A DNA stretch of 26,013 nt, taken from assembly GCA_964629765.1 (NCBI GenBank), contig CAZVTK010000054.1, forward strand, positions 1 through 26,013, given 5' to 3'. Below are positions 14,740 through 23,383 of the stretch, in pieces (position 1 is the stretch's first letter; each line of letters starts with the position of its first letter). The translations under genes were made by a program, and so were the position numbers. Below the pieces are notes generated by a model, which saw nothing but the letters and a program-made list of their open reading frames with translations, had not been told where the DNA came from and did not search any database. The stretch is from RCIO01 sp964629765. GTDB taxonomy: Bacteria > Pseudomonadota > Alphaproteobacteria > Rhizobiales > Rhizobiaceae.

Positions 14740-16500
14740 ATGGCGCGAAAACTTCCGCCCGTCGACGTGGTGCTGGTCGGTTTCGGCTGGACCGGCGCGA
14801 TCCTCGCGCAGGAGCTGACGGAGGACGGGCTTGAGGTGCTGGCCGTCGAGCGCGGCGGCTGGCGCGACACGCCGAGCCATTTTCCCACCACCGCCGCGCA
14901 GGACGAGCTGCGCTGGTACTGGCGCACGGAGATGTTCCAGACCACGGCGCGCGACACGCTGACCTTCCGCAACAACGACAGCCAGACGGCGCTGCCGATG
15001 CGGCGCTGGGGCTCGTTCCTGCCCGGCGAGGGGGTGGGCGGCGGCGGCGTGCACTGGAACGGCCAGACCTGGCGCTTCCTGCCCTCCGACTTCCTCGCAG
15101 CAAGCCACAATGCGGCGCGCTACGGCCCGCTGGCGCCCGGCATGACCGTGCAGGATTACGGCGTCACCTATGAGGAGCTGGAGCCGCATTACGACCGCTT
15201 CGAAAGACTGTGCGGGATCGGTGGCAAGGCCGGCAACCTGAACGGCCGGATCGTCGAGGGTGGCAACCCGTTCGAGGGCGCGCGCAGCGCCGAATATCCC
15301 AACCCGCCCATGCACATGACCTTCGCCCAGCACCGTTTCGAGGCGGCGGCGAAGGAGCTCGGCCTCAACCCCTTTCCCGGGCCGTCGGCAAACATGACGC
15401 AGCCTTATGTGAACCCGCTCGGCTGCCAGCTCGCGCCCTGCTCCTATTGCGGCTTCTGCGAGAAATACGGCTGCGGCAACTACTCCAAGGCGAGCGCGCA
15501 GACGACCATCCTGCCGGTGCTGATGAAGAAGCCCAACTTCACGCTGAAGACGCACAACGAGGTGCTGCGGGTGAAGCTCGACAATGCCGGCCGCCGCGCC
15601 ACCGGCATCGTCCATGTCGACCAGAACGGCGAGGAATTCGAGCAGCCGGCCGAGCTGGTGATCCTGTGCGCCTACCAGCTCTCCAACACGCGGCTGATGA
15701 TGCTGTCCGGCATCGGCGAGATCTACGATCCCGCGACGGGCCGGGGGCTGGTCGGCAAGAACTACTGCTATCAGGTGATGTCGGGCGCCGACGTCTTCTT
15801 CGACGACGAATACACCAACGAGTTCGTCGGCGCGGGCGCGCTCGGCCTGTGCGTCGACGAATACAATGGCGACAATTTCGACCATGCGGGGCTCGGCTTC
15901 ATCGGCGGCGGCTACATCGCCTGCTGGACCACGCACAACCGGCCCATCGAGCGTCAGCGCACGCCGGAGGGCACGCCGGCATGGGGCTCGGCATGGAAGA
16001 AGGCGGTGGCGGAGAACTTCCTGAAGTCGACCAATGTCGGCGCGCACGGCGCGTCGATGGCCCATGCGGCCAACCATCTCGATCTCGATCCGACCTACAG
16101 GGACGTCTACGGCCAGCCGCTGATGCGCATGACCTACGACTTCACGCCCAACGATCGGGCGATGAGCGCCTTCCTGACGGAGCGCGTGAAGGAGATCGCC
16201 GGGCGCATGGGCGGGCGCGAGATCAAGGTCAGCCCACGCGAGGGCCCCTACGATTCCATGCCATACCAGACCACGCACAATACCGGCGGCACGATCATGG
16301 GCGCGACGCCGGCCGACAGCGTGGTCAACCGCTACCTGCAAAGCTGGGACGTACCGAACCTCTTCGTCATGGGCGCCGGCGTGTTCCCGCAGAATGCCGG
16401 CTACAACCCGACCGGCACCGTCGCCGCGCTCGCCTACTGGGCGGCCGACGCCATCCGCTCGCAATATCTGCGCAGTCCCGGCCCGCTGGTGCAGGCATGA
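14740..16500 (+). CDS. GMC flavoprotein, gluconate/glucose dehydrogenase-type large subunit with Cys cluster
   Basis: This 586-residue catalytic subunit of a periplasm-facing FAD dehydrogenase oxidises a sugar, sugar acid or alcohol. The FAD-binding Rossmann motif is GFGWTG (14-19). The GMC region is EGVGGGGVHWNG (97-108). The catalytic pair is His513 (THNTGG) and Asn556 (GYNPTGT). Cysteines at 229, 234, 237, 240 and 245 form a cluster at the position where FAD glucose dehydrogenase and its relatives bind a 3Fe-4S centre, so an iron-sulfur relay is likely. There is no signal peptide, consistent with export together with the Tat small subunit. The ATG at 14740 has AAGGAGGA four bases upstream. 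The stop overlaps the triheme cytochrome start (ATGA). The substrate is not determined. Confidence 0.9.
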   Translation: MARKLPPVDVVLVGFGWTGAILAQELTEDGLEVLAVERGGWRDTPSHFPTTAAQDELRWYWRTEMFQTTARDTLTFRNNDSQTALPMRRWGSFLPGEGVGGGGVHWNGQTWRFLPSDFLAASHNAARYGPLAPGMTVQDYGVTYEELEPHYDRFERLCGIGGKAGNLNGRIVEGGNPFEGARSAEYPNPPMHMTFAQHRFEAAAKELGLNPFPGPSANMTQPYVNPLGCQLAPCSYCGFCEKYGCGNYSKASAQTTILPVLMKKPNFTLKTHNEVLRVKLDNAGRRATGIVHVDQNGEEFEQPAELVILCAYQLSNTRLMMLSGIGEIYDPATGRGLVGKNYCYQVMSGADVFFDDEYTNEFVGAGALGLCVDEYNGDNFDHAGLGFIGGGYIACWTTHNRPIERQRTPEGTPAWGSAWKKAVAENFLKSTNVGAHGASMAHAANHLDLDPTYRDVYGQPLMRMTYDFTPNDRAMSAFLTERVKEIAGRMGGREIKVSPREGPYDSMPYQTTHNTGGTIMGATPADSVVNRYLQSWDVPNLFVMGAGVFPQNAGYNPTGTVAALAYWAADAIRSQYLRSPGPLVQA

Positions 16501-17717
16501 GGACCACGCCCGCCATCGCCGCGCTGGCCCTTGCAGCCCTGCCGGCAGCGGCGCAGGAAACCGTCTATTCGCAGGTCGAGCGCGGCCGCTACGCGCTGGT
16601 CACCGGCAATTGCCAGGGCTGCCACACCGTGCCGGGCGAGGAGCCCTTCGCGGGCGGGCGCGGACTGGAGACGCCGTTCGGCACGATCTACACGCCCAAC
16701 ATCACCTTCGAGCCGGAGACCGGGCTCGGGCGCTGGTCGCGCGACGATTTCCGGCGCGCCATGCATGAGGGCATCGCGCCGAACGGGCAGCGGCTCTACC
16801 CGGCCTTCCCCTATCCGCATTTCTCGAAGATGCCGCGCGAGGAGGTCGACGCGCTCTACGACTATCTCTCCACCCTCCCCCGTGTGAAGAAGGAGAAGCC
16901 CGAGAACGAGCTGCCCTGGCCGCTGTCGTGGCGCGCCTCGCTCGCCGGCTGGCAGTGGATGTTCTTCGAGCCGGGCGTGTTCCAGCCCGATCCCGATCGT
17001 TCGGAGCAATGGAACCGCGGCGCCTATCTGGTGGAGGGGCCGGGCCACTGCGCCGGCTGCCATACGGAAAAGAACCTCGCCGGCGCCGACAAGGAGAACC
17101 GCCACCTGATGGGCGGCCAACTCGAGGACTGGGCCGCGCCCGACATCCGCGCCGGCGAGAATGGCGGGCTGGCGCACTGGAGCGAGGACGACATCGTCGA
17201 GTTCCTCCAGACCGGACGCAACGCGCATACGGCCGCCTTCTCCATCATGGCGGAGGTGATCGACTATTCGACGCAGCACATGGTCGAGGACGATCTGCAC
17301 GCGATGGCAGTCTACCTCAAGAGCCTCGAAGGCGCGGAACGCGCCGCGCCCCGCCAGCCCGACGAGGCGGTGATGAAGGCCGGCGCGGCGATCTATTTCG
17401 ACAATTGCAGCGCCTGCCACGTCTCGGACGGCCGCGGCGTGCCGCGCTTCTTCGCGCCGCTGGCCGGGTCCGGCAAGGTCAACAACGACGATGCGACGAC
17501 GGTCGTCCGGGTGATTCTCGAAGGCGCGCGCGCCGTGCCGACGAAGGCGCATCCGAGCCCGCTGACCATGCCGGCCTTCGACTGGAAGCTCACCGACGCG
17601 CAGGTCGCGGCGGTCGCGACCTATGTGCGGTCGAGCTGGGGCAATCGGGGCGGCGCGGTGTCGGCCGGCGAGGTCGCCGACCTGCGCGCGGCGCTCAGGA
17701 AGAATCTCGGACCATAG
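16497..17717 (+). CDS. Triheme cytochrome c subunit of the membrane dehydrogenase
   Basis: This 406-residue exported cytochrome has three CxxCH haem sites: Cys39-Cys42-His43, Cys185-Cys188-His189 and Cys304-Cys307-His308. That is the layout of the cytochrome subunit of gluconate, sorbitol, fructose and FAD glucose dehydrogenases. The signal peptide covers about residues 1-20 (ALAALPAAAQ). No clear C-terminal membrane anchor is visible, unlike some relatives, so attachment may be peripheral or through the oxidase. The ATG overlaps the flavoprotein stop by four bases, indicating coupled translation and complex formation. It would accept electrons from the flavoprotein. The directly following gene encodes an oxidase subunit with its own cytochrome c domain, the likely electron acceptor. 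Confidence 0.92.
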   Translation: MRTTPAIAALALAALPAAAQETVYSQVERGRYALVTGNCQGCHTVPGEEPFAGGRGLETPFGTIYTPNITFEPETGLGRWSRDDFRRAMHEGIAPNGQRLYPAFPYPHFSKMPREEVDALYDYLSTLPRVKKEKPENELPWPLSWRASLAGWQWMFFEPGVFQPDPDRSEQWNRGAYLVEGPGHCAGCHTEKNLAGADKENRHLMGGQLEDWAAPDIRAGENGGLAHWSEDDIVEFLQTGRNAHTAAFSIMAEVIDYSTQHMVEDDLHAMAVYLKSLEGAERAAPRQPDEAVMKAGAAIYFDNCSACHVSDGRGVPRFFAPLAGSGKVNNDDATTVVRVILEGARAVPTKAHPSPLTMPAFDWKLTDAQVAAVATYVRSSWGNRGGAVSAGEVADLRAALRKNLGP

Positions 17718-17744
17718 GCGATTTCGGGGGCGCGGGCGGCCGCG

Positions 17745-18770
17745 ATGGCGAAGGCTCAGGCAATCACGGGCGATACCGCGCCGAAGCGCGCGGGCAAGGC
17801 CGCGGCGCTGCTGGCGGCGGCGCCACTGCTCGCCTCGTGCAGCGGCATCCAGTCGGCGCTGGACCCGGCCGGCGAGGAGGCGGCGGAGGTCGCCACGCTG
17901 TTCTGGGTGATGACGGTCGGCGGCCTCGTCATCTGGGCCGGCATGGTCGCCCTGTCGCTCTACGCCTCGCGCTGGAAGCGGCGCGCCATCGGCGAAGAGG
18001 CGGCAGCCCGGCTGATCTTCTGGGGCGGCGCGGTGTTCCCGATCGCCGTGCTGACCGCCCTGCTCGCCTATGCGCTCTGGCTCATGCCCGCGCTGCGCCC
18101 CTTCGCGGGGGCCGACGCGGCTGCCCTGCGGATCGAAGTGACCGGCAACCAGTTCTGGTGGCGCGTCGTCTATGTCAGGCCGGACGGCGCGCGCATCGTA
18201 TCGGCCAACGAGGTGCGCCTGCCTGTGGGCGAGCGCGTCGAGTTCGAACTGACCAGCGCCGACATGATCCATTCCTTCTGGATCCCGGCGCTGGGCGGCA
18301 AGATGGACCTGATCCCAGGCCGCACCAACCGGCTGTCGCTGCTGGCGACGCGGGCCGGCACCTATCGGGGGCAGTGCGCCGAGTTCTGCGGCACCTCGCA
18401 TGCACTGATGGCCTTTCCGGCGATCGTCATGGAGCCGGCCGGGTTCGAGGCTTGGCTCGACGCGCGCGGCGCGCCGTCGCGGGGCCTGAACGCCGACGCG
18501 CAAGGGCGCGACCTCTTCCTGCGCGCTGGTTGCGGCGCCTGCCACCGGGTCGACGGAACCAGCGCGCAGGGACTGTCCGGCCCGGACCTCTCCCATATCG
18601 GCTCGCGCCTCACCATCGGCGGCGCCCTGCTCGACACCGACGACGAGGCGCTGGCGCGGTTCATCCTTCATTCCGCCTCGCTCAAGCCGGGATCGCACAT
18701 GCCCGCCTATCCGAACCTTTCCGCCGACGAGCTCGCCGGCATCGCCCGCTGGCTGAAGGGGCTGCAATGA
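17745..18770 (+). CDS. coxB: Cytochrome c oxidase subunit II with C-terminal cytochrome c domain (caa3 type)
   Basis: This 341-residue subunit receives electrons for the haem-copper oxidase. Residues 1-32 look like a lipoprotein signal (PLLASC, Cys32 as lipidation site), followed by two membrane helices (about 49-73 and 91-114). The cupredoxin domain holds the complete CuA ligand set: His176, Cys211, Glu213, Cys215, His219 and Met222 (CAEFCGTSHALM). A cytochrome c domain follows with Cys263-Cys266-His267 and a probable distal Met in GSHMPAYP. The combination defines the caa3 type. The ATG at 17745 has only a weak ribosome site 27 bp after the triheme cytochrome gene. The stop overlaps the next start (ATGA). 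The physical link suggests the dehydrogenase feeds this oxidase directly. Confidence 0.92.
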   Translation: MAKAQAITGDTAPKRAGKAAALLAAAPLLASCSGIQSALDPAGEEAAEVATLFWVMTVGGLVIWAGMVALSLYASRWKRRAIGEEAAARLIFWGGAVFPIAVLTALLAYALWLMPALRPFAGADAAALRIEVTGNQFWWRVVYVRPDGARIVSANEVRLPVGERVEFELTSADMIHSFWIPALGGKMDLIPGRTNRLSLLATRAGTYRGQCAEFCGTSHALMAFPAIVMEPAGFEAWLDARGAPSRGLNADAQGRDLFLRAGCGACHRVDGTSAQGLSGPDLSHIGSRLTIGGALLDTDDEALARFILHSASLKPGSHMPAYPNLSADELAGIARWLKGLQ

Positions 18771-21298
18771 GCGAAGCGCCGACCCCGAACCACGCCCCCG
18801 ACCGCGAATTGTCGCCGCAAAAGCAGGCCGAGGAGGCGCAGCTTCGCGCCGTGTGGGCCAACCCGAAAGGCTGGCGCTACTGGACCAGCGTCAACAACAC
18901 CCAGATCGGCCTGTGGTACGGCACCACTGCCTTCATGTTCATGCTGTTCGCCGGGCTGCTGGCGCTGCTGGTGCGGGCGCAGCTCGCCGTGCCCGAGAAC
19001 GACCTGATCCCGGCCGAACTCTACAACCAGGCGTATACGCTGCACGGCACGGTGATGATGTTCCTGTTCGCCGTGCCAATCTTCGAGGCGGTGGCGATCT
19101 TCCTGCTGCCGCCGATGCTCGGCGCGCGCGAGCTGCCCTTCCCGCGGCTCGGCGCCTTCGGCTTCTGGAGTTTCTTCATCGGCGGCGTGTTCGTCTGCGG
19201 TTCGATCTTCTTCGGCGCGGCGCCCAATGCCGGCTGGTTCATGTATCCGCCGCTCGCAACGTCGGAGCAGGCCGGCATCGGCGCCGACATCTGGCTGCTC
19301 GGCCTCTCCTTCATCGAGGTGGCGTCGCTGGCGGCGGCGGTGGAACTGATCGTCGGCATCATGAAATGCCGCGCGCCGGGCATGCGCGTCAACCTGATGC
19401 CGCTGTTCGCGTGGTATCTGCTGATCGTCGCCGGCATGATCCTGTTCGCCTTCCCGCCGCTGATCGCCGGCGACCTGCTGTTCGAGATGCAGCGCATGTT
19501 CGACTGGCCGTTCTTCGATCCGGCGCGCGGCGGCGACCCGCTCTTGTGGCAGCATCTGTTCTGGATCTTCGGCCACCCGGAGGTCTACATCATCTTCCTG
19601 CCGGCCATCGCGCTGCTGGCCATGATCGTGCCGACCTTCGCGGGGCGCCCCATCGTCGGCTATTCGTGGATCGTGCTCGCCGCCGTCGGCACCGGCTTCC
19701 TGTCCTTCGGCCTGTGGGTGCACCACATGTTCGCGACGGGCCTGCCGCAGATCTCGCTCGCCTTCTTCTCGGCCGCGTCGGAAGCGGTGGCGATCCCCAC
19801 GGCGGTGCAGATCTTCGTCTTCATCGCCACGATGCTGGCCGGCCGCGTCATCTGGTCGACGCCGATGCTGTTCGCCATGGGCGGCATCGCCATCTTCGTG
19901 ATGGGCGGGCTGACCGGGGTGATGGTGGCGCTCGCCCCCTTCGACTGGCAGGCGCACGACACCTATTTCATCGTCGCCCACCTGCACTACGTGCTGATCG
20001 GCGGCATGCTGTTCCCGGTCTTTGCCGGCCTCTACTATTATTATCCGCTGATCGGCGGGAAGCATATGTCCGACCGCGTGGGGCGCTTCGCCTTCTGGAT
20101 GATGTTTTCCAGCTTCAACATCACCTTCTTCCCGATGCACCTCGCCGGCCTGCGCGGCATGCCGCGCCGGGTCTACACCTATCCGGCCGACATCGGCTGG
20201 GATTGGCTGAACCTCGTCTCCACCATGGGCGCCGTGGTGCTCGGCATCGGCATGTTCGCGGTGGTGGTGGACGTGACGCTGCACCGGCGCGGCAAGCCGC
20301 GCGGCGAGCAGAACCCGTGGGGCGCCGGCACGCTGGAGTGGATCAGCGAGCCGGAGGAGAACTGGGGCGTGCGCTCGATCCCGCGCATCGAGAGCCGCTA
20401 CCCGCTGTGGGACCAGAAGGGTCTCGCCCGCCGGATCCAGCGGGGCGAAGGCTATCTGCCCGACGCGAAGGAGGGCCGGCGCGAGACGCTCGTCACCTCC
20501 GTGCTGGACGCCGAGCCGGAGCAGGTGCTGCGCGTCGGCGGCACGTCCCATCTCAGCATCGCCAGCGCCGCCACGCTGGGCGCGGTCTTCATCGCGCTCA
20601 CCTTCAAGTGGTGGATCGTCTCGCTCGCCGCCGGCATCGCCTTCCTCGGCTGCATCCTGTGGTGGCTGTGGACCGGCACCGGCGAGATCCCGGAGAAGGA
20701 CGAAAAGGACATCGGCCACGGCATCAGCCTGCCGCTCTATGCCTCGGGCGTGAAATCGGCCGGCTGGTGGGCGATGTTCATCACCATGACCGGCGACGGC
20801 ACGGCCTTCGCCAGCCTCGTCTTCGGCTATTTCTTCTTCTGGACCATCCATGAGGATTTCACCGGCGGGACAGCCGGACCGGGCGCCTTCTGGCCGATGG
20901 CCGCGCTGGCGCTGTTCATGCTGGCATGGGCGGTCACGCTCGCCGCGCGGCAGGTGAACCGCGCCGGCATGGTTGGCCTCGCGCGCTTGCTGCTGGCGGC
21001 AGGCGCGCTGCTCTCGACCGCCGGCGGCGCGGCGGCGCTTGCGGGACCATGGACCAGCGGCATGGACCCGACGGCCCATGTCTATCCCGCCATCGTGTGG
21101 ATCCTCGTCATCTGGGCGGCGATCCATGGCGGCGTCGGCATCGTCATGCAGCTCTACTGCCTGGCGCGCAGCCTCGCCGGCCGGCTGACGCCGCGCCACG
21201 ACATGGAGCTGCACAATGTCGCGCTCTACTGGCACTTCATGGCCGTCACGGCGGTGGTGACGTTCGCGGTCGTCGGCCTGTTCCCGGGGGCGCGCTGA
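18767..21298 (+). CDS. ctaD: Cytochrome c oxidase fused subunit I-III (caa3 type), unusual proton-channel residues
   Basis: This 843-residue fusion has the haem-copper subunit I at about residues 40-505 and a subunit III-like membrane region at about 600-843. Haem and CuB ligands are intact: His93 (low-spin haem), His270 with Tyr274 (GHPEVY), His319-His320, His405 (haem a3) and His407. Glu272 of GHPEVY is present, as in A1-type enzymes. Against the well-studied Rhodobacter enzyme, the D-channel positions D132, N121 and N139 read Glu122, Ile111 and Gly129 (GARELPFPRLG), and the K-channel lysine K362 reads Gln348 (IPTAVQIF). Proton uptake may therefore use altered routes. Subunit III has no separate gene nearby. 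The start overlaps the coxB stop (ATGA), and the end overlaps the next gene (TGATG). Confidence 0.93.
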   Translation: MSEAPTPNHAPDRELSPQKQAEEAQLRAVWANPKGWRYWTSVNNTQIGLWYGTTAFMFMLFAGLLALLVRAQLAVPENDLIPAELYNQAYTLHGTVMMFLFAVPIFEAVAIFLLPPMLGARELPFPRLGAFGFWSFFIGGVFVCGSIFFGAAPNAGWFMYPPLATSEQAGIGADIWLLGLSFIEVASLAAAVELIVGIMKCRAPGMRVNLMPLFAWYLLIVAGMILFAFPPLIAGDLLFEMQRMFDWPFFDPARGGDPLLWQHLFWIFGHPEVYIIFLPAIALLAMIVPTFAGRPIVGYSWIVLAAVGTGFLSFGLWVHHMFATGLPQISLAFFSAASEAVAIPTAVQIFVFIATMLAGRVIWSTPMLFAMGGIAIFVMGGLTGVMVALAPFDWQAHDTYFIVAHLHYVLIGGMLFPVFAGLYYYYPLIGGKHMSDRVGRFAFWMMFSSFNITFFPMHLAGLRGMPRRVYTYPADIGWDWLNLVSTMGAVVLGIGMFAVVVDVTLHRRGKPRGEQNPWGAGTLEWISEPEENWGVRSIPRIESRYPLWDQKGLARRIQRGEGYLPDAKEGRRETLVTSVLDAEPEQVLRVGGTSHLSIASAATLGAVFIALTFKWWIVSLAAGIAFLGCILWWLWTGTGEIPEKDEKDIGHGISLPLYASGVKSAGWWAMFITMTGDGTAFASLVFGYFFFWTIHEDFTGGTAGPGAFWPMAALALFMLAWAVTLAARQVNRAGMVGLARLLLAAGALLSTAGGAAALAGPWTSGMDPTAHVYPAIVWILVIWAAIHGGVGIVMQLYCLARSLAGRLTPRHDMELHNVALYWHFMAVTAVVTFAVVGLFPGAR

Positions 21299-21681
21299 TG
21301 TGGCGCCTGCTGCCGAAAGAGGTCGAGACGCTGTGGACGCTGTTCACCGCGCCCGTCGTCTGGGCGCTGCATTTCCTCGCCTGCTATGTCGGCGCGGCGA
21401 TCTTCTGCGAGAAGCCATGGCTGCTCGGCGGGGATTTTCACAATCTGCGCATGGCCATCGCAGTCATGACGGCGCTCGCGCTGGCGATGATCGTGCTCGC
21501 CGCCGCGCTCGCCTGGCGGCAATGGGGGTTCGGCGCCGGCGACCCGCCGCATGACGATCCGACGCGGCGCGACCGGCTGCTGTTCCAGGGCTATGCCACG
21601 CTGCTGCTGTCGGGCCTCAGCTTCGTCGCGGTGATCTTCACGGCCATGCCGGCGCTGTTCCTCACGGAGTGCCTGCGGTGA
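21298..21681 (+). CDS. Small three-helix membrane protein linked to caa3 oxidase
   Basis: This 127-residue hydrophobic protein has three predicted membrane segments (about residues 11-37, 50-75 and 97-123). I do not recognise a named family. Polar features are a short WRLLPKEVETLW N-terminus, a paired Cys in the first helix region (Cys29 and Cys37) and a charged loop PPHDDPTRRDRL between helices 2 and 3. The start shares one base with the oxidase stop (TGATG), and its own stop overlaps the next gene's GTG (GTGA). It therefore belongs to the oxidase operon. A role as an accessory subunit or assembly helper is inference from position only. Confidence 0.82.
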   Translation: MWRLLPKEVETLWTLFTAPVVWALHFLACYVGAAIFCEKPWLLGGDFHNLRMAIAVMTALALAMIVLAAALAWRQWGFGAGDPPHDDPTRRDRLLFQGYATLLLSGLSFVAVIFTAMPALFLTECLR

Positions 21682-22316
21682 GGAAGCTCGCGCTCGCCGC
21701 CGGCCTGCTGCTGCTCGGCGCGATATGGCTCGGGCCGCTGCTGGCGGACTGGCGCCAGTCGCTGGCCGCCGGCATGGTCGCCCACATGGGCGTCATCGCG
21801 CTCGCCGCGCCGCTCATAGCCATCGGCCTGCCGGAACGCTGGCGGCCTGGCGCGCGGATGCCGGCGGCGGTGCCCGTGCTCGCCTCGGTGATCGAGCTCC
21901 TCGCGGTCTGGGGTTGGCACGCGCCGGCCATGCGCGCCGCCGCCGAAGCCTCGACCGCCGTCACGGTCGCCGAGCAGGCGACCTTCCTCGCCGCCGGCCT
22001 GTTCCTGTGGTGGACGAGCTTCGCCCGCGCCGGCCGGCCGCATGCCGCCGCCGGCGCGGTGGCGCTACTGATGACCTCCATCCACATGACGCTGCTCGGC
22101 GCGCTGCTGGCGCTCAGCCCGCGCCCGCTCTACGGCCCGGGCGACGTAACCTGCTTCGGCACGGTGCTGTCCGCCGGGCAGGACCAGCAGCTCGGCGGCG
22201 TGATCATGCTCGCCGCCGGTGCCGCCGTCTATCTGGCGGGCGGCGTGGCGCTTGCCGGCAGGCTGCTCGCCGACGACGGAGGGACGTCGGGCCCCACCCG
22301 TGCGGCGGCTCAGTAG
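21678..22316 (+). CDS. Cytochrome c oxidase assembly protein, caa3_CtaG family
   Basis: This 212-residue integral membrane protein with about five to six membrane segments resembles the Bacillus CtaG family, needed to assemble caa3 oxidase. It is distinct from the alphaproteobacterial Cox11, which is also called CtaG. Family-like histidine-bearing stretches are MVAHMGVIALAAPLIA, VWGWHAPAMR and SIHMTLLGALLALSPRPLY. A conserved end segment contains QDQQLGGVIMLAAGAAVYL. The GTG at 21678 overlaps the preceding stop (GTGA); a GTG three codons upstream is possible but less likely. It is the last gene of the respiratory set. Its final seven bases overlap the 3' end of the convergent SDR gene, leaving no room for a separate terminator. 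A copper-delivery role is known only for related proteins. Confidence 0.85.
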   Translation: MRKLALAAGLLLLGAIWLGPLLADWRQSLAAGMVAHMGVIALAAPLIAIGLPERWRPGARMPAAVPVLASVIELLAVWGWHAPAMRAAAEASTAVTVAEQATFLAAGLFLWWTSFARAGRPHAAAGAVALLMTSIHMTLLGALLALSPRPLYGPGDVTCFGTVLSAGQDQQLGGVIMLAAGAAVYLAGGVALAGRLLADDGGTSGPTRAAAQ

Positions 22317-23317
22317 CCTCCGACGATCGGCAGGATCTCGCCGGTGATGTAGCTCGAACATTGCGGCGAGGCGAAGAACACATAGGCCGGCGCGATCTCC
22401 TCCGGCTGCGCCGGCCGCTTCATCGGCGTGTCGGAGCCGAATTTCGCGACCTGTTCGGGCGGCTTTTCCGACGGGTTGAGCGGCGTCCACACCGGTCCCG
22501 GCGCGACGGCGTTCACGCGGATACCCCTGTCGACCAGATTGGCCGAAAGCGCGCGGGTGAAGGCGTGGATGCCGCCTTTCGTCATGGAATAGTCGAGCAG
22601 ATGCGCGCTGCCGTCGATGCCCGTCACCGATCCGGTGTTGATGATCGAGGAGCCCTTGCCCATGTGCCTGACCGCCTCGCGTGCCATGAAGAAATAGCCG
22701 TAGAGATTGGTCCTGACGGTCGTGTCGAAATGCTCGGTCGTCAGCTCTTCCAGCCCGGCGGCGTGATACTGGAAGGCGGCGTTGTTGACGAGGATGTCGA
22801 GCCTGCCGAATTCGGCGACGACGGCAGCTACGGCATCCCGGCAATAGTCCTCGCTGGCGACGTCCCCCGGCAGGAGCAGGCAGCGCCGCCCCTCCTCCGA
22901 GACGGCACGGCGGGTTTCCCCGGCGTCGCGGTCCTCGGCGAGATAGGAGATCGCGATGTCGGCGCCCTCGCGCGCGAACAGCACCGCCACGGCGCGCCCG
23001 ATGCCGGAATCGCCGCCGGTGATCAGCGCCACCTTGCCTTCGAGCTTGCCGGAGCCTTGCCAGAACGGCGCGTCGTACATCGGCGCGGGCTCGAGCGCCC
23101 GCTCGTTGCCCGGCTTGGCCTGATGCTGCCTCGGAAAGGGCGGCTCGGGATAGTCGCGCGCGCCCGCCTGAACGGCGCCGCTCCCAGACTCTTTCGGCTT
23201 CCCGCCTCCCTTGCCGTCGCCCTCGGCCCCATCCACCTGGGCTTGGATGCGATGCTGCTTCTCGACGGCCTCGCCGGCCTGCTGCCGATGCTTGTCCATT
23301 GTCCTGGCGGGGGTCAT
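22310..23317 (-). CDS. SDR family oxidoreductase with N-terminal extension
   Basis: This 335-residue short-chain dehydrogenase/reductase has an N-terminal extension of about 90 polar, Gly/Lys/Gln-rich residues before the Rossmann fold, as in the YghA/general-stress SDR group. The cofactor motif is TGGDSGIG (100-107), followed by NNAA. The catalytic residues are Ser230 (TGSVTG), Tyr243 and Lys247 (YSMTKGG). The C-terminus shows APGPVWTPLNP and GEILPIVGGY. Two starts are possible: ATG 23317 (GGAG seven bases upstream, used here) and ATG 23299 (AGGA three bases upstream). It lies 66 bp downstream of uxuA on the same strand and may be co-transcribed. Whether it reduces a uronate intermediate or is an unrelated stress protein cannot be decided from sequence. 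Confidence 0.88.
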   Translation of the reverse strand: MTPARTMDKHRQQAGEAVEKQHRIQAQVDGAEGDGKGGGKPKESGSGAVQAGARDYPEPPFPRQHQAKPGNERALEPAPMYDAPFWQGSGKLEGKVALITGGDSGIGRAVAVLFAREGADIAISYLAEDRDAGETRRAVSEEGRRCLLLPGDVASEDYCRDAVAAVVAEFGRLDILVNNAAFQYHAAGLEELTTEHFDTTVRTNLYGYFFMAREAVRHMGKGSSIINTGSVTGIDGSAHLLDYSMTKGGIHAFTRALSANLVDRGIRVNAVAPGPVWTPLNPSEKPPEQVAKFGSDTPMKRPAQPEEIAPAYVFFASPQCSSYITGEILPIVGGY

Positions 23318-23383
23318 GACGGGCTCCACGCTTGCCTTCGCAGACAAACAACGCAGCCGCCTCATCGTTCCCGGATTTGCCGC

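Noticed and set aside
22310..22316. Frameshift or annotation error at the ctaG-like/SDR junction
   Set aside because: A 7-base overlap of two convergent stop regions is common in compact genomes, and both proteins end with normal family C-termini.
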